A stretch of DNA of 51,812 nt from Bacillota bacterium. Lineage in GTDB: Bacteria > Bacillota > Clostridia > Acetivibrionales > DTU013. Positions 17,137-26,742 of the stretch are shown here, piece by piece. Numbering within the stretch: position 1 is the stretch's first letter; every line of letters begins with the position of its first letter. Under the pieces are notes generated by a model, which was not told the origin of the DNA, ran no database searches, and was given only the letters and a program-made list of their open reading frames with translations. Location: the NCBI GenBank assembly GCA_023409735.1, contig JAEYRB010000025.1, positions 1-51,812 of the forward strand. The letters run 5' to 3'. The translations under genes and the position numbers were made by a program.

Positions 17137-18087
17137 ATGGATAAACTGACAGAATTTAATCATAAATCGGTATTGCTTGAAGAATGTATCAGCAGCTTGA
17201 ATATTAAAAGCGATGGCATATATATGGACGGTACACTTGGTGGAGCAGGCCATTCGCTGGAAATATTAAAAAGATTGGACAAAGGTACTCTCGTAGGTAT
17301 TGATCAGGATGAAACAGCATTGGAAGTATCAGCTCAACGGCTCAAAAGGGTGCAGAGAAATGCCGGGCTTATCCTGATAAAAGGCAACTTCAGAAATATG
17401 GCAGAGTTGGTGCAGCATAAAGACATTAAAGGTGTTGATGGAATACTTCTTGATATTGGAGTTTCCTCATATCAGCTTGATGAGGCTGAGCGCGGTTTCA
17501 GCTATCAGCATGATGCCCCTCTGGATATGCGGATGGACAGAAGCAGAAATCTGGATGCCTCTGAAATAGTAAATACATACGATGAAAAGGCAATAAGAGA
17601 CATCATCAGAGATTATGGTGAGGAGAACTGGGCTGCTAGAATAGCATCCTTCATAGTAAAGGCAAGAAATGAAAAGCGTATAGAAACAACAGGACAGCTT
17701 GTTGACATAATTAAAGCGGCAATACCCGCTCAAGCAAGAAGAGATGGACCACATCCGGCAAAAAGAACATTTCAAGCGCTGAGGATTGCAGTCAATGATG
17801 AACTGGGAGCTTTAAAAGACGCTATTGAAGGAGCAGTACAAATTCTTAATCCAGGTGGGAGATTAAGTATAATTACGTTCCATTCGCTTGAGGACAGAAT
17901 AGTAAAGACAGAATTTCAAAAAAGAGAGAAGCCCTGCACTTGTCCGCCATCATTTCCTGTATGTGTATGCGGCAAAAAGCCAGAGCTAAGGGTAATAACG
18001 AGAAAACCAATTCTTCCGAAGGAAGAGGAATTGGAACAGAATCCGAGAGCGAGAAGTGCAAAACTCAGAACTGCTGAGAAAATATGA
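17137..18087 (+). CDS. rsmH: 16S rRNA (cytosine(1402)-N4)-methyltransferase
   Basis: RsmH (MraW) methylates N4 of C1402 in the decoding centre using SAM. The SAM-binding loop is DGTLGGAGHS (about residue 30). Further motifs are LLDIGVSSYQLDEAERGFSY, MDMR-like LDMRMD, the PAKRTFQALRIAVNDEL segment and ITFHSLEDRIVK near residue 250. A Cys-rich stretch PCTCPPSFPVCVCGK follows, as in the family. Length 316 is normal. Confidence 0.96.
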   Translation: MDKLTEFNHKSVLLEECISSLNIKSDGIYMDGTLGGAGHSLEILKRLDKGTLVGIDQDETALEVSAQRLKRVQRNAGLILIKGNFRNMAELVQHKDIKGVDGILLDIGVSSYQLDEAERGFSYQHDAPLDMRMDRSRNLDASEIVNTYDEKAIRDIIRDYGEENWAARIASFIVKARNEKRIETTGQLVDIIKAAIPAQARRDGPHPAKRTFQALRIAVNDELGALKDAIEGAVQILNPGGRLSIITFHSLEDRIVKTEFQKREKPCTCPPSFPVCVCGKKPELRVITRKPILPKEEELEQNPRARSAKLRTAEKI

Positions 18088-18305
18088 GTATAAGCATTAT
18101 TAATTGAAACTAAAGATTAATTAATAATACACAGTGGACAAGCATTAGCAAAGTAAGGAAATACTAATGAAGAGGTTTAAAGATGTACGAATGAAAAAAG
18201 AATTTAATTACAAAAGAAAAACTTAAAACTAAGAAGAACCATAGATAAAAAGACAGGTGAAAAGCTAAGGATAAAGTACCAAAAAATTACTGAAGAAAAA
18301 AAGCA

Positions 18306-18440
18306 ATGAGAGAAACAAATGATAGTCTACAAAAGAAGAGCTTAAATGAAATGACATAAACAAATGATAACCTACAAAAGAAGAACTATTGTGTAATGAA
18401 AGAAACGAATGATAGTCTTACAAAAGAAAAGGCATGAAGG
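18306..18440 (+). repeat. Three 45-bp direct repeats in the rsmH-ftsL gap
   Basis: A-rich units start near 18311, 18356 and 18401. The core AAACAAATGATAGTCTACAA is conserved with few changes. The period is 15 codons, and one frame reads ETNDSLQKKSLNEMT-like units, with GAA changed to TAA at the head of the second unit. That hints at a decayed coding repeat. The preceding 18088-18305 is A-rich and has no feature I recognise. Confidence 0.7.
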
Positions 18441-18444
18441 TTAT

Positions 18445-18549
18445 ATGCCAAGTAAATTAACAAATGACGAAGATGTGCCGGGAACCGGTCCAGAACTGGT
18501 TTCCGGTAACGCTGCAATGTATGGTGCAAGTTTAACCGTGATTGCATAA
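18445..18549 (+). CDS. Possible 34-residue ORF ahead of ftsL
   Basis: ATG 18445, after GAAGG, opens a frame of 34 codons (MPSKLTNDEDVPGTG...) that ends 22 bases before ftsL. A GC-rich hairpin lies inside it (CCGGGAACC near 18478 with GGTTTCCGG near 18498) and lacks a T-run. There is no known family. It may be a leader peptide coupled to ftsL or a chance frame. Confidence 0.3.
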   Translation: MPSKLTNDEDVPGTGPELVSGNAAMYGASLTVIA

Positions 18550-18571
18550 AACAATAACGGGGTGAATAGAA

Positions 18572-19063
18572 TTGATACAAAGAGATTATGAATATGTGCA
18601 GGGTTCAGTTGCCAAGCAGCTGGAATATGATGTATATCAAGAAAACGAAGTGCTGAAGGCAAAAAAGACTTACAGAAAAAACAAGAAGATTAAGTTTAAG
18701 ATGGTCTTATCCATTTTAGCTTTACTTTTTGCAGCATTAACCGTTATGTACAGGTTTGCAGTTATAACTCAGCTGGGGTATACTATAAACCAACATGAGG
18801 CTGCATATAATAACCTGAGAAATCAGAATTCCTTATTAAGAGTTCAGATCGAAAGCCAAACAGATCTGTCTGCTATAAAGGAAGCTGCCGAGACCAGACT
18901 TGGAATGCAAATGCCGGACAAAAGTCAGATCGTGTATATACGAGTTCCAAGGAAGGATTATACATTAGTAATAAATCAACCTGAAGAAGACAGTATTACT
19001 GATGGTAATATTATAAAATACTTGGCAAATAAAACAGCCGAGTTTATAAAGTTGTTTGATTGA
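18572..19063 (+). CDS. ftsL: FtsL-like divisome protein
   Basis: FtsL is a bitopic scaffold of the divisome that pairs with FtsB/DivIC. The 163-residue product has a basic cytoplasmic part, one membrane helix (about residues 44-66) and then a coiled coil (TINQHEAAYNNLRNQNSLLRV) followed by AAETRLGMQMPDKSQIVYI, typical of FtsL ends. Its place between rsmH and the class B PBP is the normal ftsL position. It starts at TTG 18572 with SD GGGGTG. The sequence is poorly conserved in this family, so the call rests on topology and position. Confidence 0.85.
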   Translation: MIQRDYEYVQGSVAKQLEYDVYQENEVLKAKKTYRKNKKIKFKMVLSILALLFAALTVMYRFAVITQLGYTINQHEAAYNNLRNQNSLLRVQIESQTDLSAIKEAAETRLGMQMPDKSQIVYIRVPRKDYTLVINQPEEDSITDGNIIKYLANKTAEFIKLFD

Positions 19064-19118
19064 TACAGGATTTGGGTTACATTACATGGATGATCAAAGA
19101 TACATGTTTAGATATGTA

Positions 19119-19171
19119 ATAGACTGTGGATGAGTGTAAAATAATATTTTGCACGGTCTATGGTCTTTTTT
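19119..19171 (+). terminator. Terminator-like hairpin between ftsL and spoVD
   Basis: ATAGACTGTG (19119-19128) pairs with CACGGTCTAT (19152-19161), with one G-U, around a 23-nt loop, and TTTTTT follows at 19166-19171. It lies inside the operon, so it may attenuate the downstream genes. Confidence 0.55.
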
Positions 19172-19227
19172 GTTAAGAGTATACGGAGCATCCGTTGCTT
19201 AAAGTACAGCTGATAGGGGGGATATGA

Positions 19228-21426
19228 GTGAGTGCACCTAATCGTGCTTTGAAGAAACGGCTCGTTGTTTTACTTGCTGTATTTGCATCTGTAATTGTAA
19301 TATTACTTGTACGATTGGCATATATACAATTCGTTCAGGGAAGTGAGCTGCAAAAGAAGGCTTATGTACAACAGAATTCAAGTAGGGCTATCAGCCCAAT
19401 AAGAGGTACAATATACGACAGGAATAACAAAAAGCTTGCTATAAGCGTGCAGGTGGCTACAATAGCATGCAGGCCAAGTGATATTAAGGAAAACTTAAAA
19501 ATAACTCCGGATGAAATAGCTGACGGACTTGCGCCTATCCTTGACATGGATAGGGATACCTTATATAAACTGCTTACTAAAAAAGTCAGTTATGTTACAC
19601 TGAAACGTAAGGTAGATCAGGAAACCGAGGACAATGTAAGAACCTGGATTGCTAAGAACAAAGTAAAAGGCATCAATATTGACGAAGATGCAAAAAGGTA
19701 CTACCCAAACGGAAGCCTTATGTGCCATATATTGGGCTTTACAGGTGATGATAATCAGGGACTGATGGGCGGAATAGAGGAAGTAATGGAGAAATACCTT
19801 AAGGGTACTCCGGGAAAAATCCTCAGTGAAGTGGATGCAAAAGGAAGATCGATCGCATCTGATACAGAAAAACGCATAGACGCAGAGGATGGACTTAATG
19901 TAGTATTAACCATAGACGAAACAATACAATATCTGGTCTCAAAGTCGCTTGATAAGGTAATTGCAGAAGCTGATGTAAAGCAGGGAGCAGTTGGAATAGT
20001 AATGGACCCAAGAAATGGTGATATACTTGCACTTGTATCAAAGCCTGATTATGATATCAACGATCCATATGCATTCCCGGACGGCCTTGAAATTGATAAT
20101 TTTGATGAATCAACGTGGGTCAGGAGAAGTTCGGAAACGGTTAGCTTACTTAGCAAGACAGTATGGCGCGACAAAGCCATATCAGATACATACGAACCCG
20201 GTTCGACGTTTAAGACAATAACTACATCAGCCGGCTTAGAGGAGGGTGTTGTTACACCTGATACCATCACTGATGACCATCCTCTTCCGCTTGCCGGCTG
20301 GACGATAAGCTGCTGGAGAAGGGGCAGAGTACATGGCACTGAGACCTTCAGGGAAGCAGTATATAATTCTTGCAATCCAGTATTTGCGAAGGTTGCACTA
20401 AGCTTAGGAGTAGATCGTTTTTATAGTTATGTTAAGGCATTCGGATTTACGGAAAAGACAGGCATACCACTAAAGGGAGAAAGCAAACCAATATTCCAGC
20501 CGGATCCAAAAGAAATTGATATGGCAGTTGCTTCCTTTGGACAGAGATTCACTATCACACCGCTGCAGCTTGCAACTGCATATACGGCTGTCGTTAATGG
20601 CGGTAAGCTTATGAAACCAAGATTGGTCAAGGAGCTTACGGATTCTGACGGAAATGTGGTACAAACTTTTGAAACGGAGGTAGTAAGGACAGTTATATCC
20701 CAGCAGACATCAGATACAGTGCGGAATATACTTGAGGGCGTTGTCGCAACTCCCAACGGAACAGGTAATGGCGCATATGTCAAGGGCTACAGGATTGGCG
20801 GAAAGACAGGAACATCGCAAACCACAAAAAAAGATGTCTTTATTGCATCGTTCTGCGGCTTCGCTCCTGCAGATAATCCACAGGTAATATGCCTTGTCGT
20901 TCTGTTTGACCCCAAGGGCTACTCCCATATGGGAGGGCAGGTTGCAGCGCCGCTGGCAGGAGAAATAATTGAAGATGTACTTAGCTATCTTCAGGTAGAG
21001 AGAGAATATACGGACGAAGATATAGATAACATGGCTAAAGATAAAGTTGTGCCTGATGTAAAGGGCCTGACTGTATCTGAGGCTATCGTAAAGCTTAAAG
21101 CAGCAGGGTTCAAATATAAGGTTGAGGGTAATATCGAAGACAACAGTACTGTTGTGGTTCAGACACCTGCAGGTGATACTTCAATACCGGAGGAATCCAT
21201 GGTAATAATCTACACCTATAAGCCGGATAAGAAGGTTACTGTGGAAATGCCTGAGCTTTATGGAAAGACACTGGCTGATGCCAAGAGTATCCTAAATCGT
21301 ATAGGATTAAATATAAAGGTTAATGGCAGTGGAGTTGCGTTGAAACAGCAGTATACGGTTGGTACCATGCTCGAAATAGGCCAGGTAGTTGAGGTCGATT
21401 TTAAAAGCCTGGATAATATTGAGTGA
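19228..21426 (+). CDS. spoVD: Class B penicillin-binding protein with PASTA domains (SpoVD/FtsI type)
   Basis: This transpeptidase cross-links septal or spore-cortex peptidoglycan. One membrane anchor (about residues 10-30) is followed by the PBP dimer domain (about 55-220) and the transpeptidase domain (about 265-590). The active-site motifs are STFK (Ser near residue 326), SCN (about 381) and KTGT (Lys near 526). Two PASTA domains follow (PDVKGLTVSEAIVKLKAAGF and MPELYGKTLADAKSIL), which is the SpoVD/PBP2x arrangement. The start is GTG 19228 after AGGGGGGA. It is the only class B PBP in this cluster, so it may serve vegetative division as well as sporulation. Confidence 0.93.
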   Translation: MSAPNRALKKRLVVLLAVFASVIVILLVRLAYIQFVQGSELQKKAYVQQNSSRAISPIRGTIYDRNNKKLAISVQVATIACRPSDIKENLKITPDEIADGLAPILDMDRDTLYKLLTKKVSYVTLKRKVDQETEDNVRTWIAKNKVKGINIDEDAKRYYPNGSLMCHILGFTGDDNQGLMGGIEEVMEKYLKGTPGKILSEVDAKGRSIASDTEKRIDAEDGLNVVLTIDETIQYLVSKSLDKVIAEADVKQGAVGIVMDPRNGDILALVSKPDYDINDPYAFPDGLEIDNFDESTWVRRSSETVSLLSKTVWRDKAISDTYEPGSTFKTITTSAGLEEGVVTPDTITDDHPLPLAGWTISCWRRGRVHGTETFREAVYNSCNPVFAKVALSLGVDRFYSYVKAFGFTEKTGIPLKGESKPIFQPDPKEIDMAVASFGQRFTITPLQLATAYTAVVNGGKLMKPRLVKELTDSDGNVVQTFETEVVRTVISQQTSDTVRNILEGVVATPNGTGNGAYVKGYRIGGKTGTSQTTKKDVFIASFCGFAPADNPQVICLVVLFDPKGYSHMGGQVAAPLAGEIIEDVLSYLQVEREYTDEDIDNMAKDKVVPDVKGLTVSEAIVKLKAAGFKYKVEGNIEDNSTVVVQTPAGDTSIPEESMVIIYTYKPDKKVTVEMPELYGKTLADAKSILNRIGLNIKVNGSGVALKQQYTVGTMLEIGQVVEVDFKSLDNIE

Positions 21427-21485
21427 CCGGCTTGGCATACCATATAGCTATGGCTGTTACAGCCGCATGTGAAGGAAGGTAAAAA

Positions 21486-22952
21486 ATGAAATTTGCCGAA
21501 CTGATCAAGGACATGAAGGTTCTTTACATCAGTGGCGACAGCAGTATAGAAATAACAGGTATAGACTATGATTCAAGGAGAGTAGAAAAAGGTAATTTAT
21601 TCGTTTGTATAGATGGTAAGACTACGGATGGACATAATTATATAAAGCAGGCAATGGGCAATGGCGCTGCTGCGTTTGTTACCCAAAAGAATATTCAACT
21701 GCCTGAAGCTTGTACTATAGCAGTAACAGAGGACACCCGTACTGCACTGGCATTTTTATCTGACAAGTTTTTCGGACACCCATCAAAAAGCTTTAAGTTA
21801 GTAGGTGTAACGGGAACAAAGGGAAAGACCACAGTAACCTTTATGCTCAAAGCAATATTTGATGCATGGGGAAGCAGGGCGGCGATAATAGGAACACTTG
21901 GAACACAGATAGGTAACAGGAAAGTGTATTCTGAAAGGACGACTCCGGAATCAACTGACCTTCAGAGGCTCTTTAAACAAATGTCCGGGGATAGAGTGGA
22001 AACAGTCGCCATGGAAGTGTCTTCACAAGGCCTGGCACTTCACAGAGTTGATTTTTCCGATTTTGATATCGGAATTTTCACAAACCTGTCAAGAGATCAT
22101 ATTGGCGGGAAAGAGCATGCAAACATGGAGGAATATCTGAAGGCAAAGTGCATGCTGTTTAAAATGTGCAGGCACGGGGTTATAAATGCAGACAGCGAAT
22201 ATGCCTCAAGGGTATTGAATGAGGCAGAATGCAAGATCCTTACCTTTGGGATTGAAAAAAGAGCTGATATCAGAGCACGAAATATTATTAAACAACCGCA
22301 AAGTGTGGCCTTTGATCTGGAATCGCCATGGTATAACGGTAGGTTTTATACATGTATACCGGGCAGGTTCAGTGTGTACAATAGTCTGGGAGCAATAGGA
22401 GCCTGCGGTTTGCTTGGGATATCAGAGAAGGCTGTAAGGAAGGGACTTGAAGCAGTACGTGTACCGGGAAGGGCTGAACTGGTTGAAACAGGAAGACCTT
22501 TCAGCGTTATTATTGATTATGCACATACTCCTGACAGCCTGGAGAATATACTGTCTACAATTAAGGAGTATTCATCTGGAAGGGTGATCTGTGTGTTTGG
22601 ATGCGGAGGAGACAGAGATGCGGCAAAAAGACCCATGATGGGCGCCATATCAGGCAAATTGGCTGATTATACAGTAATAACCTCAGATAACCCAAGAACA
22701 GAAGACCCGGAAGCGATCATTCAGCAGATCGAGGAAGGCATAAAGGGCTCCTGCGGGCAGTATATATCCATAGGTGACCGAAGAGAGGCAATAAAGCATA
22801 GCATAAGTATAGCTCAGCAGGGTGATGTAGTAGTGCTGGCAGGTAAGGGGCATGAAACCTATCAGATTTTAAGTGACAGGACGATTCACTTTGATGAGAG
22901 GGAAGTTGTAAAGGAACTGCTTGAGGAATTGTTTGAAAAGAAATGTATTTAG
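21486..22952 (+). CDS. murE: UDP-MurNAc-tripeptide ligase MurE, meso-DAP type
   Basis: MurE adds the third residue of the stem peptide. The ATP-binding loop GTKGKTTVTFM is near residue 112, the ESTDLQ substrate loop near 155, and the carboxylated-Lys region in EYLKAKCMLF near 215. The motif SDNPRTEDP near residue 405 carries DNPR, which in characterised MurE enzymes marks use of meso-diaminopimelate rather than Lys. Length 488 is normal. SD GAAGGAAGG precedes ATG 21486. Confidence 0.96.
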   Translation: MKFAELIKDMKVLYISGDSSIEITGIDYDSRRVEKGNLFVCIDGKTTDGHNYIKQAMGNGAAAFVTQKNIQLPEACTIAVTEDTRTALAFLSDKFFGHPSKSFKLVGVTGTKGKTTVTFMLKAIFDAWGSRAAIIGTLGTQIGNRKVYSERTTPESTDLQRLFKQMSGDRVETVAMEVSSQGLALHRVDFSDFDIGIFTNLSRDHIGGKEHANMEEYLKAKCMLFKMCRHGVINADSEYASRVLNEAECKILTFGIEKRADIRARNIIKQPQSVAFDLESPWYNGRFYTCIPGRFSVYNSLGAIGACGLLGISEKAVRKGLEAVRVPGRAELVETGRPFSVIIDYAHTPDSLENILSTIKEYSSGRVICVFGCGGDRDAAKRPMMGAISGKLADYTVITSDNPRTEDPEAIIQQIEEGIKGSCGQYISIGDRREAIKHSISIAQQGDVVVLAGKGHETYQILSDRTIHFDEREVVKELLEELFEKKCI

Positions 22953-22985
22953 AGATAATATTGAAATACAAAGAAGGAGAAAGAT

Positions 22986-24362
22986 ATGCTTCAACTGAAA
23001 TTGAACGAAATTTTGAAAGCTACCCGCGGAAAAACCTCATATACAGAAAACGACAATATAATCACCGGAATATCAACTGATTCGAGAAAAATTCAGAAGG
23101 GCGATTTATTTATACCCCTTATTGGAGAAAATTTTGACGGTCATGACTACATAGAGCTTGCATTTAAGCAGGGAGCCTCAGCTGCTTTATCGCAAAGGAA
23201 AGACGTTTATTTCCCCGGAAAAGCAATCATTATGGTCGATAATACACTTAAAGCACTTCAGGCTCTGGCCGGATACTATAGAGACAGGTACTCTATACCA
23301 TTCATAGGTATAACAGGAAGTGTGGGCAAAACCAGTACAAAGGAAATGGTTGCTTCGGCGCTTGGAGTAAAGTATAATGTGCTTAAAAACGAGGGTAACC
23401 TTAACAATGAAATAGGTGTGCCACTGACAATCTTCAGACTTAATGAAAGCCATGAGGCCGCAGTTATCGAAATGGGTATGAGCGGTTTTGGAGAAATAAG
23501 AGCATTAACTGAAATTGTTAAGCCAAAAGTGGGTATAATAACAAATATTGGAATATCTCATATTGAGAAGCTTGGTTCAAGGCAGAATATTCTTAAGGCG
23601 AAGCTTGAAATCCTTGAAGGACTCCAGCCCGGAGGACTGGTTATACTAAATGGAGATGATGTTTTACTTAGCGGCGTCAGGGGACTTCTAGCTGAAAGAA
23701 CAGTGTCCTATGGACTTGAAGAAGGAGTAGAATATCAGGCATTTAATATTAAATCCAATGGCGAACACGGTGTGGATTTTGATGTAGCAGTGGATGGAGC
23801 AGAATATACCATACATGTGCCGATACCCGGGATACACAATGTTTATAACGCACTGGCAGCAGTAGCCGCCGGTAATGAGCTAGGAGTACCTGTTGAAGAG
23901 ATCGCTGCAGGTATTTCACAATTTAATCCGGGCAAGATGAGGCTTAATATAATCAAATCAAATGGTATGAAGATTATAAATGATGCATATAACTCCAGTC
24001 CGCAATCAGTCAAAGCAGCACTAGATGTGCTTCAGGAAATGGATGCGGACAGAAGGATTGCCGTGCTTGGCGATATGCTTGAGTTAGGTGAATGGTCGGT
24101 AAAAGCTCATACTGACACCGGTGTAAATGCTGCAAAAGCAGATCTGGACTACATTGTAACCGTAGGGAGCAGTGCAATGGACATTGCAAAGGGTGCTGTA
24201 GAAGCCGGGTTCGACTCAGGGAGGACAGCGGCCTTTGGAGATAATGAAAAAGCCGCCGAATACCTCAGTAAGCTGGTAAAGCCAGGTGATGCAATACTTG
24301 TTAAGGGCTCTCGCGGAATGAAGATGGAACAGATAGTGAATGCATTAACAAATGAAAGATGA
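22986..24362 (+). CDS. murF: UDP-MurNAc-pentapeptide ligase MurF
   Basis: MurF adds D-Ala-D-Ala to the UDP-MurNAc-tripeptide. The P-loop GSVGKTSTKEM is near residue 112, followed by NEGNLNNEIGVPLT and IEMGMSGFGEI, typical of MurF. The C-terminal domain has INDAYNSSPQSVKAALDVL and AVLGDMLELG. Length 458 is normal. The SD AAGGAG precedes ATG 22986, 33 bases after murE. Confidence 0.96.
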   Translation: MLQLKLNEILKATRGKTSYTENDNIITGISTDSRKIQKGDLFIPLIGENFDGHDYIELAFKQGASAALSQRKDVYFPGKAIIMVDNTLKALQALAGYYRDRYSIPFIGITGSVGKTSTKEMVASALGVKYNVLKNEGNLNNEIGVPLTIFRLNESHEAAVIEMGMSGFGEIRALTEIVKPKVGIITNIGISHIEKLGSRQNILKAKLEILEGLQPGGLVILNGDDVLLSGVRGLLAERTVSYGLEEGVEYQAFNIKSNGEHGVDFDVAVDGAEYTIHVPIPGIHNVYNALAAVAAGNELGVPVEEIAAGISQFNPGKMRLNIIKSNGMKIINDAYNSSPQSVKAALDVLQEMDADRRIAVLGDMLELGEWSVKAHTDTGVNAAKADLDYIVTVGSSAMDIAKGAVEAGFDSGRTAAFGDNEKAAEYLSKLVKPGDAILVKGSRGMKMEQIVNALTNER

Positions 24363-24440
24363 AGGATGCTATAACAGAAGACTCACATATTGGTCAGCCT
24401 ATTATCCGTTGTGGCGTTCAGAGAATAATAACACGGGGGA

Positions 24441-25451
24441 ATGAATTTGGAGATCAACTTTTTTACATCGCCGCAGGTCTTGGCCTTTGTTGGGACGTTC
24501 CTGCTAACTCTAGTGGCGGGGCCGATAATAATACCCTTGCTGAAAAAGCTTCATTTCGGGCAAACAGTAAGGGATGACGGGCCGGCAACGCATTTGAAGA
24601 AAATGGGTATACCTACAATAGGCGGCTTGATATTTATTATACCTATGATAATAATTTCATTGTTTTTTGTAAGACAATACCCGCTAATAATGCCTATGCT
24701 GCTTGTTGCAGTTGGTTTCGGTGCAATAGGACTTATTGATGATCTCATAAAGGTCATAAAAAAGAGTAAAGATGGGCTCACGCCAAGGCAGAAATCCTTC
24801 GGATTATTTCTTGTATCAGCTGCCTTTGCATTTTATGTAGCATATAACCCGTTGCTAGGTACAGGAATGATACTGCCGTTTATGGGGATAGACGCAGTGG
24901 TAGAGCTTCCTATATGGCTGTACATACCATTTATAATAATTGTAATGTACCTAATAACTAATTCTGTAAACATGACTGACGGAGTTGACGGATTAGCAGC
25001 AGGTGTCACGCTTATTGTAACAGTGTTCTTTACAATAGTAGCAATGGTAAGAGGCGAATGGGACTTTGTCAAGCTTTTTTGCTCCATAACGGCAGGTGGA
25101 TGCCTGGGCTTTCTTGTATTCAACATACACCCTGCAAAGGTGTTTATGGGAGATACAGGCTCATTGGCTCTTGGAGGAGTCGTTGGAGCCGCAGCTGTAG
25201 TTATGAAGATGCCATGGATATTGCTTGTGGTTGGCGCTATATATGCTGTAGAAAGCCTTTCGGTATTTATACAGGTGGTCTCCTTCAAGCTTAGGGGAAA
25301 GCGGGTGTTCAAAATGGCACCACTGCATCATCATTTTGAGCTTTCGGGTTGGAAGGAAACAAAGGTAGTAAGGGTTTTCTGGACGATTACGATCCTGCTA
25401 TGTTTCCTGGGCTTTGCATCACTAAGGTTTAGATTTTTCTATATACAGTAA
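24441..25451 (+). CDS. mraY: Phospho-MurNAc-pentapeptide transferase
   Basis: MraY transfers phospho-MurNAc-pentapeptide to undecaprenyl phosphate, making lipid I at the membrane. Ten membrane segments and the catalytic motifs are visible: FGQTVRDDGPATHLKKMGIPTIGG, LIDDLIKV (Asp pair near residue 96), NSVNMTDGVDGLAAG and KVFMGDTGSLALGG, then the HHHFE motif near residue 295. Length is 336. ATG 24441 is almost on top of GGGGGA; the in-frame TTG at 24447 has better spacing and may be the true start. Confidence 0.95.
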   Translation: MNLEINFFTSPQVLAFVGTFLLTLVAGPIIIPLLKKLHFGQTVRDDGPATHLKKMGIPTIGGLIFIIPMIIISLFFVRQYPLIMPMLLVAVGFGAIGLIDDLIKVIKKSKDGLTPRQKSFGLFLVSAAFAFYVAYNPLLGTGMILPFMGIDAVVELPIWLYIPFIIIVMYLITNSVNMTDGVDGLAAGVTLIVTVFFTIVAMVRGEWDFVKLFCSITAGGCLGFLVFNIHPAKVFMGDTGSLALGGVVGAAAVVMKMPWILLVVGAIYAVESLSVFIQVVSFKLRGKRVFKMAPLHHHFELSGWKETKVVRVFWTITILLCFLGFASLRFRFFYIQ

Positions 25452-25453
25452 GG

Positions 25454-25561
25454 CATTTGCGATATCACCATAAATATTTAGCAACATGATGTATGGCGAC
25501 GCACAGTCGGCAGTATCTGCAGTATTATACTGCATGGCTTGAAAATGGAACGTCGCAAATG
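25454..25561 (+). other. Structured intergenic element where murD is often found
   Basis: CATTTGCGA (25454-25462) and TCGCAAATG (25553-25561) form a 9-bp closing stem around a second perfect hairpin, TGCAGTA (25518-25524) with TACTGCA (25528-25534). It starts three bases after the mraY stop and ends 22 bases before ftsW. There is no T-run. Its role is unknown. Confidence 0.5.
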
Positions 25562-25583
25562 TCCGAGTAGCGGAGGGTAAAAT

Positions 25584-26693
25584 ATGAAAGAAAAAAAGCC
25601 ATTTGACTTTTGGCTTTTCCTGACAGTATTGATTCTGCTATCATTGGGGTTGGTAATGGTGTTTAGCGCCAGCGCACCGACAGCATATTCAAAATATAAT
25701 GATATATACAAAATAGTTAAGAAGCAGCTTGTCTTTGCTCTTCTTGGTATTGCTGCAATGATCGTGGTGGCGAATTATGATTACCACAAGTATGGCAGAA
25801 GAACAATACTGGCATTAATGGGCGGTACTGTAGTACTGCTTATATTGGTCCTGATACCCGGAATTGGTACTCAGGCAAACGGCTCATGGAGATGGATATA
25901 TATAGCAGGTATACCGTTCCAGCCTTCAGAGCTAGCCAAATTAGCGCTGATACTATTTCTTTCATACTTCCTCGCAAAAAGGAAAAAGCCACTGGACAGC
26001 CTATTTAAAGATCTTTTCCCATATCTGTTTGTTGTAGGTATCATTGCCGGACTATTGATGCTTGAGACACATTTGAGCGCAACAATAATCATAATATCAA
26101 TATCTGTCGTTATACTTTTTGTGGCAGGCGCAAAGATAATGCATTTTGTTATTTTAGGTGTGCCTGTGGCAGCAGCTTTAGTAGTGGTGATCAATTTTAC
26201 GGATTACATGACCAAAAGAATCAATTCGTGGCTTGATCCATGGAGCGATTCAATGGGAACGGGCTGGCAGACAACACAGTCCCTATATGCTATTGGCTCG
26301 GGAGGGCTTTTTGGAAAAGGACTTGGCCAAAGCATGCAAAAACAGCTTTATATTCCGGAACCATATAATGATTATATTTTTTCAATATTGTCTGAGGAGT
26401 TAGGATATGTCGGTGTCATAGCAGTACTTTTACTATTTGGCATATTCATATGGAGAGGAATAAAGATCGCCTTGAATGCACCTGATACATACGGCAGCCT
26501 TATTGCAGCCGGAATAACCTCTCTGTTCGCTGTACAAAGCCTGTTCAATATAGCAGTTGTAACTAATACTGTTCCACCAACAGGTGTATCTTTGCCATTC
26601 TTCAGTTCGGGAGGTTCATCGCTGCTGTTGTTCATGGTGGAGGTCGGAATACTTCTGAATATTTCGAAGTATTCCAAGTATGAAAGATTCTGA
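25584..26693 (+). CDS. ftsW: FtsW/SpoVE-family SEDS glycosyltransferase
   Basis: This lipid II polymerase of the SEDS family works with SpoVD in septum or spore-cortex synthesis. The 369-residue product has ten membrane segments. Motifs: MVFSASAPTAYSKYND at the start, NGSWRWIYIAGIPFQPSELAKLA, the SEDS Asp region and Gly-rich loops, FSILSEELGYVG, and TNTVPPTGVSLPFFSSGGSS. Its place in the mur cluster beside spoVD supports FtsW/SpoVE rather than RodA. SD GGAGGG precedes ATG 25584. Confidence 0.92.
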   Translation: MKEKKPFDFWLFLTVLILLSLGLVMVFSASAPTAYSKYNDIYKIVKKQLVFALLGIAAMIVVANYDYHKYGRRTILALMGGTVVLLILVLIPGIGTQANGSWRWIYIAGIPFQPSELAKLALILFLSYFLAKRKKPLDSLFKDLFPYLFVVGIIAGLLMLETHLSATIIIISISVVILFVAGAKIMHFVILGVPVAAALVVVINFTDYMTKRINSWLDPWSDSMGTGWQTTQSLYAIGSGGLFGKGLGQSMQKQLYIPEPYNDYIFSILSEELGYVGVIAVLLLFGIFIWRGIKIALNAPDTYGSLIAAGITSLFAVQSLFNIAVVTNTVPPTGVSLPFFSSGGSSLLLFMVEVGILLNISKYSKYERF

Positions 26694-26707
26694 ACACATT
26701 ATCAAAA

Positions 26708-26741
26708 CCTCGCATAAAATATTATGTGTGCGAGGTGTTTT
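26708..26741 (+). terminator. Terminator between ftsW and the murA fragment
   Basis: CCTCGCATA (26708-26716) pairs with TGTGCGAGG (26727-26735) with one G-U, followed by TGTTTTT up to 26742. It abuts the ATG at 26743, and its 3' arm holds the only SD-like bases (GAGG), so transcript that reads through could have this SD hidden. Confidence 0.65.
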
Positions 26742-26742
26742 T

